Of a DNA stretch of 12,264 nucleotides, positions 1 to 6,443 are shown in pieces. A model generated the notes under the pieces. It made no database searches, was not told the origin of the DNA, and was given only the letters and a program-made list of their open reading frames with translations. The position numbers and the translations under genes were made by a program. Source of the stretch: DASXTB01 sp036505615 (lineage in GTDB: Bacteria > Acidobacteriota > UBA6911 > JACQSX01); contig DASXTB010000423.1 in NCBI GenBank assembly GCA_036505615.1, positions 1 to 12,264 of the forward strand. The letters are read 5' to 3'. Position 1 is the stretch's first letter. Each line of letters starts with the position of its first letter.

Positions 1-447
1 GCGTACCAAAGAATCTACTCGGATTTGCGGCATGCTCTGCAAGGAGAGCGAGACACGGTGGCAGCCATGGCCACCATCAGCTGTTACGTCAAACAGGAGC
101 TCGGGTTCTTCTGGGTCGGGTTCTATCGGCTTATAGGAACCGAGCTGGTGGTTGGACCTTACCAGGGGACGCTCGGCTGCCTTCGCATCCCGATGGGAAA
201 AGGAGTCTGCGGCGCGGCGGCGGCGAGGGGCAGCACGATTATCGTCCCAGACGTGCATGCTTTCGCCGGCCACATAGCCTGCGATAATCGCTCGCTTTCT
301 GAGATCGTGGTGCCCTTCTTTGACGCTTCAGGAGTGCTGCGCGGTGTGTTGGATGTGGATGATGATAAGCCGGCAACTTTTGATGAAGTTGACGCAGCAG
401 GTCTCGAGAAGATCGTCGCCCTGTTGAGAGAAGTGAATTTCGAATGA
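1..447 (+). CDS. msrC: Free methionine-(R)-sulfoxide reductase (GAF-domain MsrC/fRMsr), 5' end outside window
   Basis: Reduces free L-methionine-(R)-sulfoxide in the cytoplasm with thioredoxin-type electron donors (family knowledge). The frame is open from base 1, and its first residues (AYQRIYSDLRHALQGE) match the family's N-terminal helix, so the true start lies upstream; the TTG at 25 is not needed. 148 residues are visible. One GAF domain is seen with WVGFYR near residue 38, the family signature GKGVCG, then VPDVHAFAGHIACD and SEIVVPF. The three cysteines of the active site are all present at about residues 60, 70 and 94 of the visible peptide, with spacings of 10 and 24. These equal the spacings of Cys84, Cys94 and Cys118 in the E. 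coli enzyme as I recall them. The last codons and the TGA stop lie inside a heptamer repeat array (435-469). Identification is strong; only the start is missing. Confidence 0.93.
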   Translation, partial: AYQRIYSDLRHALQGERDTVAAMATISCYVKQELGFFWVGFYRLIGTELVVGPYQGTLGCLRIPMGKGVCGAAAARGSTIIVPDVHAFAGHIACDNRSLSEIVVPFFDASGVLRGVLDVDDDKPATFDEVDAAGLEKIVALLREVNFE

Positions 448-542
448 CGAATTTCGAATGACGAATGACGAAAAACCTAGCCGCGAATTTCACGAATTTC
501 ACGAACGATTCATTCGACATTCGTCATTCGAAATTCGACATT
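435..542. repeat. Inverted heptamer array A (msrC-glgC spacer)
   Basis: Seen directly: five 7-base units GAATTTC, GAATGAC, GAATTTC, GAATGAC, GAATGAC at 435-469. The opposite orientation CGACATT, CGTCATT, CGAAATT, CGACATT follows at 515-542. The 18 bases at 449-466 (and the copy at 435-452) are exactly complementary to 519-536, so RNA or single-stranded DNA could fold into a long hairpin. The apical part holds two tandem 9-mers CGAATTTCA (484-492, 493-501). The left arm overlaps the end of msrC and supplies its stop codon. The right arm ends 11 bases before glgC. There is no T-tract after the stem, so it is not an obvious intrinsic terminator. Confidence 0.88.
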
Positions 543-553
543 AGGTAACATTC

Positions 554-1849
554 ATGCAAGCACCGGGCTCGCCACAAAATTATTCGATGACAGAAGTGGC
601 TGCCGTCGTGCTCGGAGGCGGCAAGGGAACACGATTGTTTCCACTGACGCTGGTTCGGTCCAAGCCGGCGGTACCAATGGGAGGTAAGTATCGGATAATC
701 GATATCCCCGTCAGCAACTGTCTCAACTCGGGCATTCGTCGCATTTTCGTTTTGACACAGTTCAACTCCGCCTCATTGAATCGCCATATCGCGCAGACCT
801 ATAAGTTCAGCCTTTTCTCGCAGGGCTTTGTGGATATTCTGGCGGCTGAACAGACAATGGAGAATGTCGACTGGTTTCAAGGGACGGCGGACGCCGTACG
901 CCAGAGTCTGAGACACATCATGAGCCAGGAGCCGCACTACATTTTGATTCTTTCCGGCGATCAGCTCTATCGGATGGACTACCGGTTGATGCATGCGCAG
1001 CACCTGGTAAGTGGGGCCGATATTACTGTGGCGGCGCTCCCGATTGCGTCGTCCCGGGCTTCATCCTTCGGAGTGTTAAAGGTCAACGAAAAGGGACGCA
1101 TCATTCGTTTTCGTGAAAAACCGAAGGAAAAGTCGCAAATCGAAGAGATGAGCTCTCCGGCGGCTTTTATGCGTCATTTTGGCATTGCCAGCCACGGCAG
1201 GCAAATTCTGGCTTCCATGGGGATCTACCTCTTCAGCCCTCAAATTCTAGAGAACGCGCTGCGTGATGAAAAGATGGTTGATTTCGGCCACCACATCATA
1301 CCTGCCGCCATCGAGCGCTTTAAGGTTTTCGCGTATCCCTTTGATGACTACTGGGAGGACATCGGGACAATCAAGGCTTTCTTTCGGGCAAACCTGGATC
1401 TGGCCGCTGAGCAGCCTCGTTTTAACCTGTTTGACCGGCAGGCGCCCATTTTCACACATCCTCGCTTTTTGCCGGCCTCCCGCATTCATGATTGCCGGGT
1501 GAGACACTCTATCATTTCGGAGGGCTGCATGATCAGCAGCGCGGCTATCGAACAAAGTGTCGTCGGCATTCGCAGCGCGATAGGTGAGGGGACGGTGCTT
1601 CGGAAGGTTCTGATGATGGGCGCGGACTGGTACGAGCTGCCGCGACGAGGCCAAAGCGTCCGTCTTGGCATCGGTTCAGAATGCCGGATTCACAATGCTA
1701 TCATCGACAAAAATGCCCGCATCGGCGATCGAGTCAGGATTCGCGATCACAGTCGCTCTGCTGATTCTGACGGCATCAACTTCTACATTCGCGACGGCAT
1801 TGTCGTCATTCCCAAAGGCGCGGTATTGCCTCCGGATTCCGAGATTTAG
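554..1849 (+). CDS. glgC: Glucose-1-phosphate adenylyltransferase (ADP-glucose pyrophosphorylase)
   Basis: Makes ADP-glucose and pyrophosphate from ATP and glucose-1-phosphate, the committed step of bacterial glycogen synthesis, in the cytoplasm. 431 residues, normal for the family. The N-terminal nucleotidyltransferase fold carries the loop GGGKGTRLFPLT (21-32) with the lysine of SKPAVPMGGKYR nearby, the metal-binding aspartate in LSGDQLY (D136), FREKP (196-200), SMGIYLF (221-227) and YWEDIGT (266-272). The rest, from about 300, is the left-handed beta-helix with hexapeptide-like turns that holds the allosteric interface. YRIIDIPVSNCLNSG and the long segment between FREKP and SMGIY resemble the plant/cyanobacterial-type branch. 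The start at 554 has a weak AGGT upstream; the in-frame ATG at 587 has no ribosome binding site but gives a compact N-terminus (MTEVAAVVLGGG), so either could be used. No other glycogen genes are in view. Confidence 0.96.
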   Translation: MQAPGSPQNYSMTEVAAVVLGGGKGTRLFPLTLVRSKPAVPMGGKYRIIDIPVSNCLNSGIRRIFVLTQFNSASLNRHIAQTYKFSLFSQGFVDILAAEQTMENVDWFQGTADAVRQSLRHIMSQEPHYILILSGDQLYRMDYRLMHAQHLVSGADITVAALPIASSRASSFGVLKVNEKGRIIRFREKPKEKSQIEEMSSPAAFMRHFGIASHGRQILASMGIYLFSPQILENALRDEKMVDFGHHIIPAAIERFKVFAYPFDDYWEDIGTIKAFFRANLDLAAEQPRFNLFDRQAPIFTHPRFLPASRIHDCRVRHSIISEGCMISSAAIEQSVVGIRSAIGEGTVLRKVLMMGADWYELPRRGQSVRLGIGSECRIHNAIIDKNARIGDRVRIRDHSRSADSDGINFYIRDGIVVIPKGAVLPPDSEI

Positions 1850-1935
1850 TTGCCTGTAAAAGAAGCCGGTACCGGACTCATAGGCCGCGGCCTATTAGCT
1901 TTCTCTCTTTCAGGCAACTAGCGCCAAACCGGCTT
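1847..1935 (+). terminator. Nested palindromic structure at the end of glgC, possible terminator or RNA structure
   Basis: Seen directly: TAGTTGCCTG (1847-1856, containing the glgC stop codon) is exactly complementary to CAGGCAACTA (1911-1920). Inside lie two further perfect palindromes, CCGGTACCGG (1866-1875) and ATAGGCCGCGGCCTAT (1880-1895). A competing pairing is possible between AAGCCGGT (1863-1870) and ACCGGCTT (1928-1935). The multi-hairpin fold follows a stop codon and precedes a new operon, so a role in ending or protecting the glgC transcript is likely by inference. It lacks the run of T expected of a classical intrinsic terminator. Confidence 0.5.
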
Positions 1936-1971
1936 ATTTCCAAAGTTAGTTTTTGTAATTCCCTGAAATCC

Positions 1972-2000
1972 TTGCCCCTTTCGGAATGTTTGTGTTACAA
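1972..2000 (+). promoter_or_regulatory. Candidate sigma70-type promoter for the ATP synthase operon
   Basis: TTGCCC (1972-1977) and TTACAA (1995-2000) are separated by 17 bases in the only sizeable gap upstream of the first ATP synthase gene. Both boxes are imperfect, so this is a guess from spacing and position. A run of seven T lies at about 2024-2030, between it and the start codon at 2043. Confidence 0.25.
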
Positions 2001-2042
2001 AATTCCCTCTTGGCTGATCAGAGTTTTTTTGCCTGAGCGCAG

Positions 2043-2474
2043 ATGATCGAAATCCATCCATGGGAGTTGCTGGCGGCGGCTGGAATTTTTCTGTTCACGC
2101 TCTTGTGCCTGAACAAGATCCTGTTCCACCCGTTTCTGCGCACCATTCAGGAGCGCGAGAACCGCACTACCGGTCGTTTCGAAGAGTCCGATCGAATTCT
2201 CCGAGAGTGCCAGAAGTTGACGAGCGACTACGAGAATCGAATCCGAACCGAGAAATTCGATAGCTATCGCCGGCAGGAAGAACGGCGCAACGAAGCACTA
2301 GCGCGTCGCGCGGAGCTCATTGGCACAACGCGAAAGAAGGCCGAGCAGATGATTGCCGAGGCTCGGGCGGAAATAGCGGCGCAACTAGGCCATGTCAAGT
2401 CCGGCCTGGAGACGGAAGCGCGGGACATTGCAGCGACCATTACGCGCGCTGTCTTGAGTCGGGAAATTCAATGA
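2043..2474 (+). CDS. atpF': F0F1 ATP synthase subunit b' (first of two b-type subunits)
   Basis: A b-type stator subunit of F0, linking the membrane part to F1 as half of a b/b' heterodimer (family knowledge). 143 residues. One N-terminal membrane segment at about residues 7-25 is followed by the characteristic turn KILFHPFLRTIQEREN (25-40), then a long charged helix rich in E, R and A that would form the stator coiled coil. There is no signal peptide, unlike the next gene, which also fits b'. It is the first gene of the cluster; subunits a and c, which normally precede it, are not here. The start ATG at 2043 has little Shine-Dalgarno match. Its stop overlaps the next start by 4 bases (ATGA), indicating translational coupling. 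Distinguishing b' from b rests on order and length. Confidence 0.9.
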   Translation: MIEIHPWELLAAAGIFLFTLLCLNKILFHPFLRTIQERENRTTGRFEESDRILRECQKLTSDYENRIRTEKFDSYRRQEERRNEALARRAELIGTTRKKAEQMIAEARAEIAAQLGHVKSGLETEARDIAATITRAVLSREIQ

Positions 2475-3094
2475 GCCGGGGCGATGCTTTCACCGGGGTT
2501 TGTGAGAACAGCAGGCCGGCGAGACGTCGGTCTCTGACGATCGTCGCTGTTTTTGTATTCTTCTGTCTGAGCCAGATTGCTCCGGTACTGGCTTCGGAAC
2601 CGGCGTCCGAAGGATGGGGCGTCTGGGAAACTGTGGGGCGTTTCTTCAATCTATTCCTGTTGTTCGGGATCATTATTTATTTTATCCGCAAGCCACTGGC
2701 AGAGTTCTTTGAAAATAGACGGCGCGAAATCCAGCAGAAGTTGGCCGAGGCCGAGCAGCGCAAGCAGGATGCGGAATCTAAACTTTCGGAAATCGAACAG
2801 CGGGTGGCCAATATCGAGCAGGAACTATCGCTGATTCGTCAAAGAGCGGAGCAGGAAATCCTCGACGAAGGACGCCGCATGGAGGAGGGCAACCGTCAGG
2901 AAACGGAGAAAATCCTTGCAGTTGCCCGCCGGGAAATCGATGGAATGCTGAGGACGGCACAGAAGGAGCTTCGCAACTATGCTGGGTCCCTCAGTGTCAG
3001 TTTGGCGGAGGAGATGATTAAGAAAAATATCAACGACAAGGATCAGAGGCTTATCTTTCAAAAGTTCCTTGAGGAGATGGAGAGCATGAAGTAA
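2471..3094 (+). CDS. atpF: F0F1 ATP synthase subunit b
   Basis: Second b-type stator subunit, 207 residues. The N-terminus is long for a b subunit: a basic stretch (PARRR, 16-20), then a hydrophobic segment at 21-41 ending in APVLAS. This looks like a cleavable signal peptide, with cleavage plausible after A41. The true membrane anchor follows at about 55-72 (FFNLFLLFGIIIYFI), then RKPLAEFFENRR, and a charged helix of about 125 residues with heptad-like spacing for the coiled coil with b'. A signal peptide ahead of the b anchor is known in several lineages with the two-b layout, including acidobacterial and deltaproteobacterial ones (general knowledge, not tested). It overlaps b' by 4 bases and delta by 1 base. 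Confidence 0.92.
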   Translation: MSRGDAFTGVCENSRPARRRSLTIVAVFVFFCLSQIAPVLASEPASEGWGVWETVGRFFNLFLLFGIIIYFIRKPLAEFFENRRREIQQKLAEAEQRKQDAESKLSEIEQRVANIEQELSLIRQRAEQEILDEGRRMEEGNRQETEKILAVARREIDGMLRTAQKELRNYAGSLSVSLAEEMIKKNINDKDQRLIFQKFLEEMESMK

Positions 3095-3627
3095 TGGCAG
3101 GCGCACTGGCTCGAAAATATGCGCGCGCCCTGGTGGAGGTGGCGCTGGAGAAAAGGATTCAACAGCAGGTCGGAGCCGACCTGGACGGCTTTTTGCGCCT
3201 TTTTGAGGAGAATGCGGAATTCCGCAATGTATTGGAGAATCCTGCAATTCCTTTTCGTTCCAAGCGGGAAATTGTCAAGCAGCTTGGCGCTAAGGCAAAA
3301 GCAGCCGACGAAGTGACAAACTTCCTGAGTCTGTTGCTGCAAAACAATCGCATTACCATGCTGGCCGAAGTCCAGCAGGCGTTTGTCGCTGTCTTGAACG
3401 AGAAGTTAGGCGTGCTGAGCGGGGAGGTTTTCACTCCCACTGCTCTGCCTGACGAGCAAAAGAGGAATATTGAGAGCGGAGTGGCAGGATTAACCGGCAA
3501 GAAAGTCCACCTCGGGTATCATGAAGATCCTTCGTTGATCGCTGGAGTAAAAATTCATTTAGGCAGCACTATTTACGATGGAACAGTTCGCAAGCAACTT
3601 GAGGAGATTCGCAAGAGGATCCAGTAG
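3094..3627 (+). CDS. atpH: F0F1 ATP synthase subunit delta
   Basis: Caps the F1 head and connects it to the b/b' stalk. 177 residues, usual length. The N-terminal helical domain begins MAGALARKYARALVEVALEK, the standard family opening, with FEENAEFRNVLENPAIPFRSK around 36-56. The C-terminal domain shows the conserved pattern DPSLIAGVKIHLGSTIYDG followed by VRKQLEEIRKRI at the end. The ATG shares its A with the TAA stop of atpF (TAATG), so expression is probably coupled to the upstream gene. Only 8 bases separate its stop from atpA. Confidence 0.95.
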   Translation: MAGALARKYARALVEVALEKRIQQQVGADLDGFLRLFEENAEFRNVLENPAIPFRSKREIVKQLGAKAKAADEVTNFLSLLLQNNRITMLAEVQQAFVAVLNEKLGVLSGEVFTPTALPDEQKRNIESGVAGLTGKKVHLGYHEDPSLIAGVKIHLGSTIYDGTVRKQLEEIRKRIQ

Positions 3628-3635
3628 AGGTTTCG

Positions 3636-5174
3636 ATGGAAATCAAAGCCGACGAAATCAGTAAGATCATCAAGCAACAGATTCAGAATTACGAGGCAAG
3701 CGTCGTGGTCAGCGAAGTGGGAACGGTCATGAGCGTCGGCGATGGCATTGCCCTGGTTCATGGACTGGAGAAAGTCATGGCTGGAGAACTGTTGGAATTT
3801 CCGCATGGCGTGTACGGGCTGGCTGCCAATCTTGAAGAGGACCACGTCAAGACGGTTTTGTTCGGAGAGTTCTATCGCATTCAGGAAGGAGACACTGTCA
3901 AGCGCACCCAGAAGATTATGCAGGTCCCCGTTGGCGAAGCGCTCATAGGAAGGGTGATCAATGCTCTGGGCGAACCGATCGATGCCAAAGGCCCAATTGC
4001 TGCTGAGGAGGCAGCCCCGATAGAACGTCTGGCTCCGGGAGTCATTGACCGCCAGCCGGTGAAGGAGCCGCTGCAGACCGGAATCAAGGCAATCGATGCG
4101 ATGATTCCCATCGGCCGAGGTCAGAGGGAGTTAATTATCGGAGATCGCCAGACCGGCAAGACAGCAATTGTCGTTGATACCATCATCAACCAGAAGGATA
4201 CCGGCGTCATTTCCATCTACGTCGGCGTGGGGCAAAAGAACTCGACCATCGCTCAGGTGGTGAAGACTTTAATCGATCACGACGTGATGCAAAATTGCAT
4301 CGTCGTATCGGCGAGCGCCAGTGAGCCTGCGACTATGCAGTATCTGGCTCCCTATGCCGGATGCGCCATCGGAGAATATTTTCGCGATCGCGGCAAACAC
4401 GTTCTGGTGATCTACGACGACCTGTCGAAACATGCCGCAGCTTACCGAGAAATCAGCTTGCTGCTGCGCCGGCCTCCTGGCCGCGAGGCATTTCCGGGCG
4501 ATGTCTTCTATCTGCATTCCAGATTGTTGGAGCGCGCAGCCAAGCTTAATGCGGAACTGGGAGAGGGATCGCTGACGGCCCTGCCGATTATCGAGACTCA
4601 GGCTGGTGACATTTCCGCCTATATTCCCACCAATGTAATTTCAATTACCGACGGCCAGATCTTTCTGGAATCCGACCTTTTTTATGCCGGGGTGCGTCCT
4701 GCAATCAACGTGGGATACAGCGTGAGCCGCGTGGGCGGCAACGCCCAGATCAAAGCCATGAAGCAGGTTGCCGGAACGCTGCGGCTGGCACTGGCGCAGT
4801 ACAGGGACCTGCAGGCGTTCGCGCAGTTTGGGAGTGATCTGGATAAGGCGACACGGGCTCAACTGGCGCGTGGGGATCGTCTGGTGGAAATTCTCAAGCA
4901 GCCTCAGTACCAACCGCTTTCAGTCGTCAATCAGATTTTGATTGTTTTTGCCGGCACCAACGGCTTCCTCGATGATCTGGAGGTTCCTCAGATCCGCTCT
5001 TTTGAAGAGGGCCTATACCGCTTCTTCGAAACGGCAAAGTCCGGATTTATCGCCAAGCTGGGCGATAAAAAGGTGCTGGATGACGAAATGCGGAAGGAAC
5101 TGGCCGAGGCGCTCAATGAATACAAACAACGTTTTCAAGCCGAGAAAAGCGCGAAGGCGGAGGCCGTGAAGTGA
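3636..5174 (+). CDS. atpA: F0F1 ATP synthase subunit alpha
   Basis: Regulatory nucleotide-binding subunit of the alpha3beta3 head. 512 residues, full length. The N-terminal beta-barrel is followed by the nucleotide domain with P-loop GDRQTGKT (169-176), Walker B VLVIYDD (256-262), and the signature LLRRPPGREAFPGDVFYLHSR (partly 276-296). The arginine finger that reaches the beta catalytic site is in VSRVGG (R365). The usual sequence reads GISVSRVGG; here the residue is tyrosine (GYSVSRVGG), a mild deviation. The C-terminal helical domain ends with a charged tail. The ATG at 3636 has AGAGG at about 3626-3630, a good ribosome binding site. Downstream, the operon is interrupted by a 306-base repeat spacer before atpG. 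Confidence 0.98.
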   Translation: MEIKADEISKIIKQQIQNYEASVVVSEVGTVMSVGDGIALVHGLEKVMAGELLEFPHGVYGLAANLEEDHVKTVLFGEFYRIQEGDTVKRTQKIMQVPVGEALIGRVINALGEPIDAKGPIAAEEAAPIERLAPGVIDRQPVKEPLQTGIKAIDAMIPIGRGQRELIIGDRQTGKTAIVVDTIINQKDTGVISIYVGVGQKNSTIAQVVKTLIDHDVMQNCIVVSASASEPATMQYLAPYAGCAIGEYFRDRGKHVLVIYDDLSKHAAAYREISLLLRRPPGREAFPGDVFYLHSRLLERAAKLNAELGEGSLTALPIIETQAGDISAYIPTNVISITDGQIFLESDLFYAGVRPAINVGYSVSRVGGNAQIKAMKQVAGTLRLALAQYRDLQAFAQFGSDLDKATRAQLARGDRLVEILKQPQYQPLSVVNQILIVFAGTNGFLDDLEVPQIRSFEEGLYRFFETAKSGFIAKLGDKKVLDDEMRKELAEALNEYKQRFQAEKSAKAEAVK

Positions 5175-5183
5175 GTCTACTTT

Positions 5184-5470
5184 GGGTGTGGGGTCTTAGG
5201 TGTTAGGTGTTGGGTTAGGTGTTAGTTGTTGGGGGTTGGGGTAGGTCTTAGGTGTTAGGTGTTGGGTGTTGGGTTAGGCGTTGGGTGTTAGGTGTTGGGT
5301 TCTAGATTCTGGGTGGCGGGGTTTTGGGTGTCGCGTGCCGGCTGTCGGGCAACACCCCAGCACCCAGAACCCAACAACCGACACCTAACACCCAGAACCC
5401 AACACCTGACACCTAACACCCGGAACCCAACACCTGACACCTAACACCCGGAACCCAACAGCTAACACCC
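5184..5470. repeat. Inverted heptamer array B (atpA-atpG spacer), G-rich half then C-rich half
   Basis: Fills the 306-base gap between alpha and gamma. From about 5184 to 5336 the strand is built of G/T-rich 7-base units close to RGGTGTT; from 5351 to 5470 it is built of the complementary C/A-rich units close to YNACACC. The C-rich half has a second level of order: a 28-base unit of four heptamers (CAGAACC, CAACACC, TGACACC, TAACACC with variants) at 5365-5392, 5393-5420 and 5421-5448, then a 21-base version at 5449-5469. The 13 bases at 5291-5303 are exactly complementary to 5394-5406, with many alternative registers shifted by 7. The transcript could form a very long G-C-rich stem inside the atp mRNA. 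No open frame of note is present. Confidence 0.92.
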
Positions 5471-5480
5471 GTTTCTAATC

Positions 5481-6350
5481 ATGCCGAACTTAAGGGACGT
5501 CCGAAGGAGAATCCGAAGCGTAAGGAATCTCCAAAAGACCACGCGCGCCATGAAATTCGTGTCGGCCAGCAAATTGAAGCGCGCTCAGGATCGAATCGTA
5601 GCCGCCCGCCCCTATGCCAATCGCATGCTTGCCGTTTTAAACAGCTTGATTTCACGAGCGCAGAATACCGATCACCCGCTATTGAAGCGCCGCGGTTCGG
5701 AACACACGCTGCTGGTAATAATCACGGCGGACAAGGGTCTTTGCGGTCCGTTTAACGCCAATATTGTCAAGGCCGCTCTTGCCTTCCTCAATCAGCACGC
5801 CGGCTCAGATCTGGCACTGACGGCGGTAGGACGCAAAGGCTATGATTTTTTTAAGCGCCGTCCCTACAAGATCCGCGAGCAGTACATCAATGCCCTGGGA
5901 AATCTCAACTACGAGCTGGCCAAGCAAATTGCTCATTCCATCATTGAACAGTACGGCGCCGAAGAAGTGGATGAAGTTTATATCGTCTATAACGAGTTCA
6001 AGTCAGTGGTCGCGCAGCGAGTGGTCGTTGAGCGCCTGCTTCCCATCGGGGAGATTGAGGGGTTGGAGGAAGAAGAAGCCAAGGGCCAACTGGACTATAT
6101 CTACGAACAAACACCGCAGGCGATTTTCGAACACCTGCTGCCGCGGCACGTTGAAGTTCAAATCTTCCGGGCGATGCTCGAGTCGGTAGCCTCAGAGCAC
6201 GGCGCCCGGATGGCGGCAATGGATTCGGCGACCACAAACGCCAAGGAAATGATCGAGCGCTTGACCTTGAATATGAACCGGATTCGTCAGGCAAGCATTA
6301 CCAGGGAAATTATTGAAATCGTCAGCGGGGCAAATGCGCTGGCGAAATAA
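5481..6350 (+). CDS. atpG: F0F1 ATP synthase subunit gamma
   Basis: Central rotating shaft of F1. 289 residues, usual length. The N-terminal helix MPNLRDVRRRIRSVRNLQKT continues into TRAMKFVSASKLKRAQ, the conserved start; the Rossmann-like middle contains ITADKGLCGPFN (81-92); the C-terminal helix ends NRIRQASITREIIEIVSGA, which packs in the alpha3beta3 bore. The start is fixed by this conserved N-terminus. There is no recognisable Shine-Dalgarno sequence before it: the 11 bases upstream (CGTTTCTAATC) follow directly on the last heptamer of array B. Translation may therefore depend on an unstructured or otherwise exposed start. Confidence 0.97.
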   Translation: MPNLRDVRRRIRSVRNLQKTTRAMKFVSASKLKRAQDRIVAARPYANRMLAVLNSLISRAQNTDHPLLKRRGSEHTLLVIITADKGLCGPFNANIVKAALAFLNQHAGSDLALTAVGRKGYDFFKRRPYKIREQYINALGNLNYELAKQIAHSIIEQYGAEEVDEVYIVYNEFKSVVAQRVVVERLLPIGEIEGLEEEEAKGQLDYIYEQTPQAIFEHLLPRHVEVQIFRAMLESVASEHGARMAAMDSATTNAKEMIERLTLNMNRIRQASITREIIEIVSGANALAK

Positions 6351-6424
6351 GTCTCGGGTTCCGAGTTTCGGGTCTCGAGTTTCCGCTGATTTCAACTCGA
6401 GACTCGAAACCAGGAACTCGAGAC
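6351..6424. repeat. Inverted heptamer array C (atpG-atpD spacer), 29-bp hairpin
   Basis: Begins on the base after the atpG stop. Seen directly: GTTTCGGGTCTCGAGTT (6365-6381) pairs with 6394-6410 across a 12-base loop, and GTCTCGGGTTCC (6351-6362) pairs with 6413-6424, with a 2x2 internal mismatch between. The total is 29 paired positions. The only two non-Watson-Crick pairs in the stem are G opposite T, which remain paired (G-U) in the transcript. The left arm divides into units GTCTCGG, GTTCCGA, GTTTCGG, GTCTCGA, GTTTCCG of exactly 7 bases, and the right arm mirrors their order. No T-tract follows; atpD begins 20 bases later. Confidence 0.92.
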
Positions 6425-6443
6425 TTGGATTATGAGGTAAACA

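Noticed and set aside
5351..5470. 28-base regular repeats as a CRISPR array
   Set aside because: The repeats are contiguous heptamers without unique spacers, and they mirror the preceding G-rich half.
6351..6424. Array C as an intrinsic transcription terminator
   Set aside because: The stem is strong but no U-rich tract follows, and the essential beta subunit gene lies directly downstream in the same operon.
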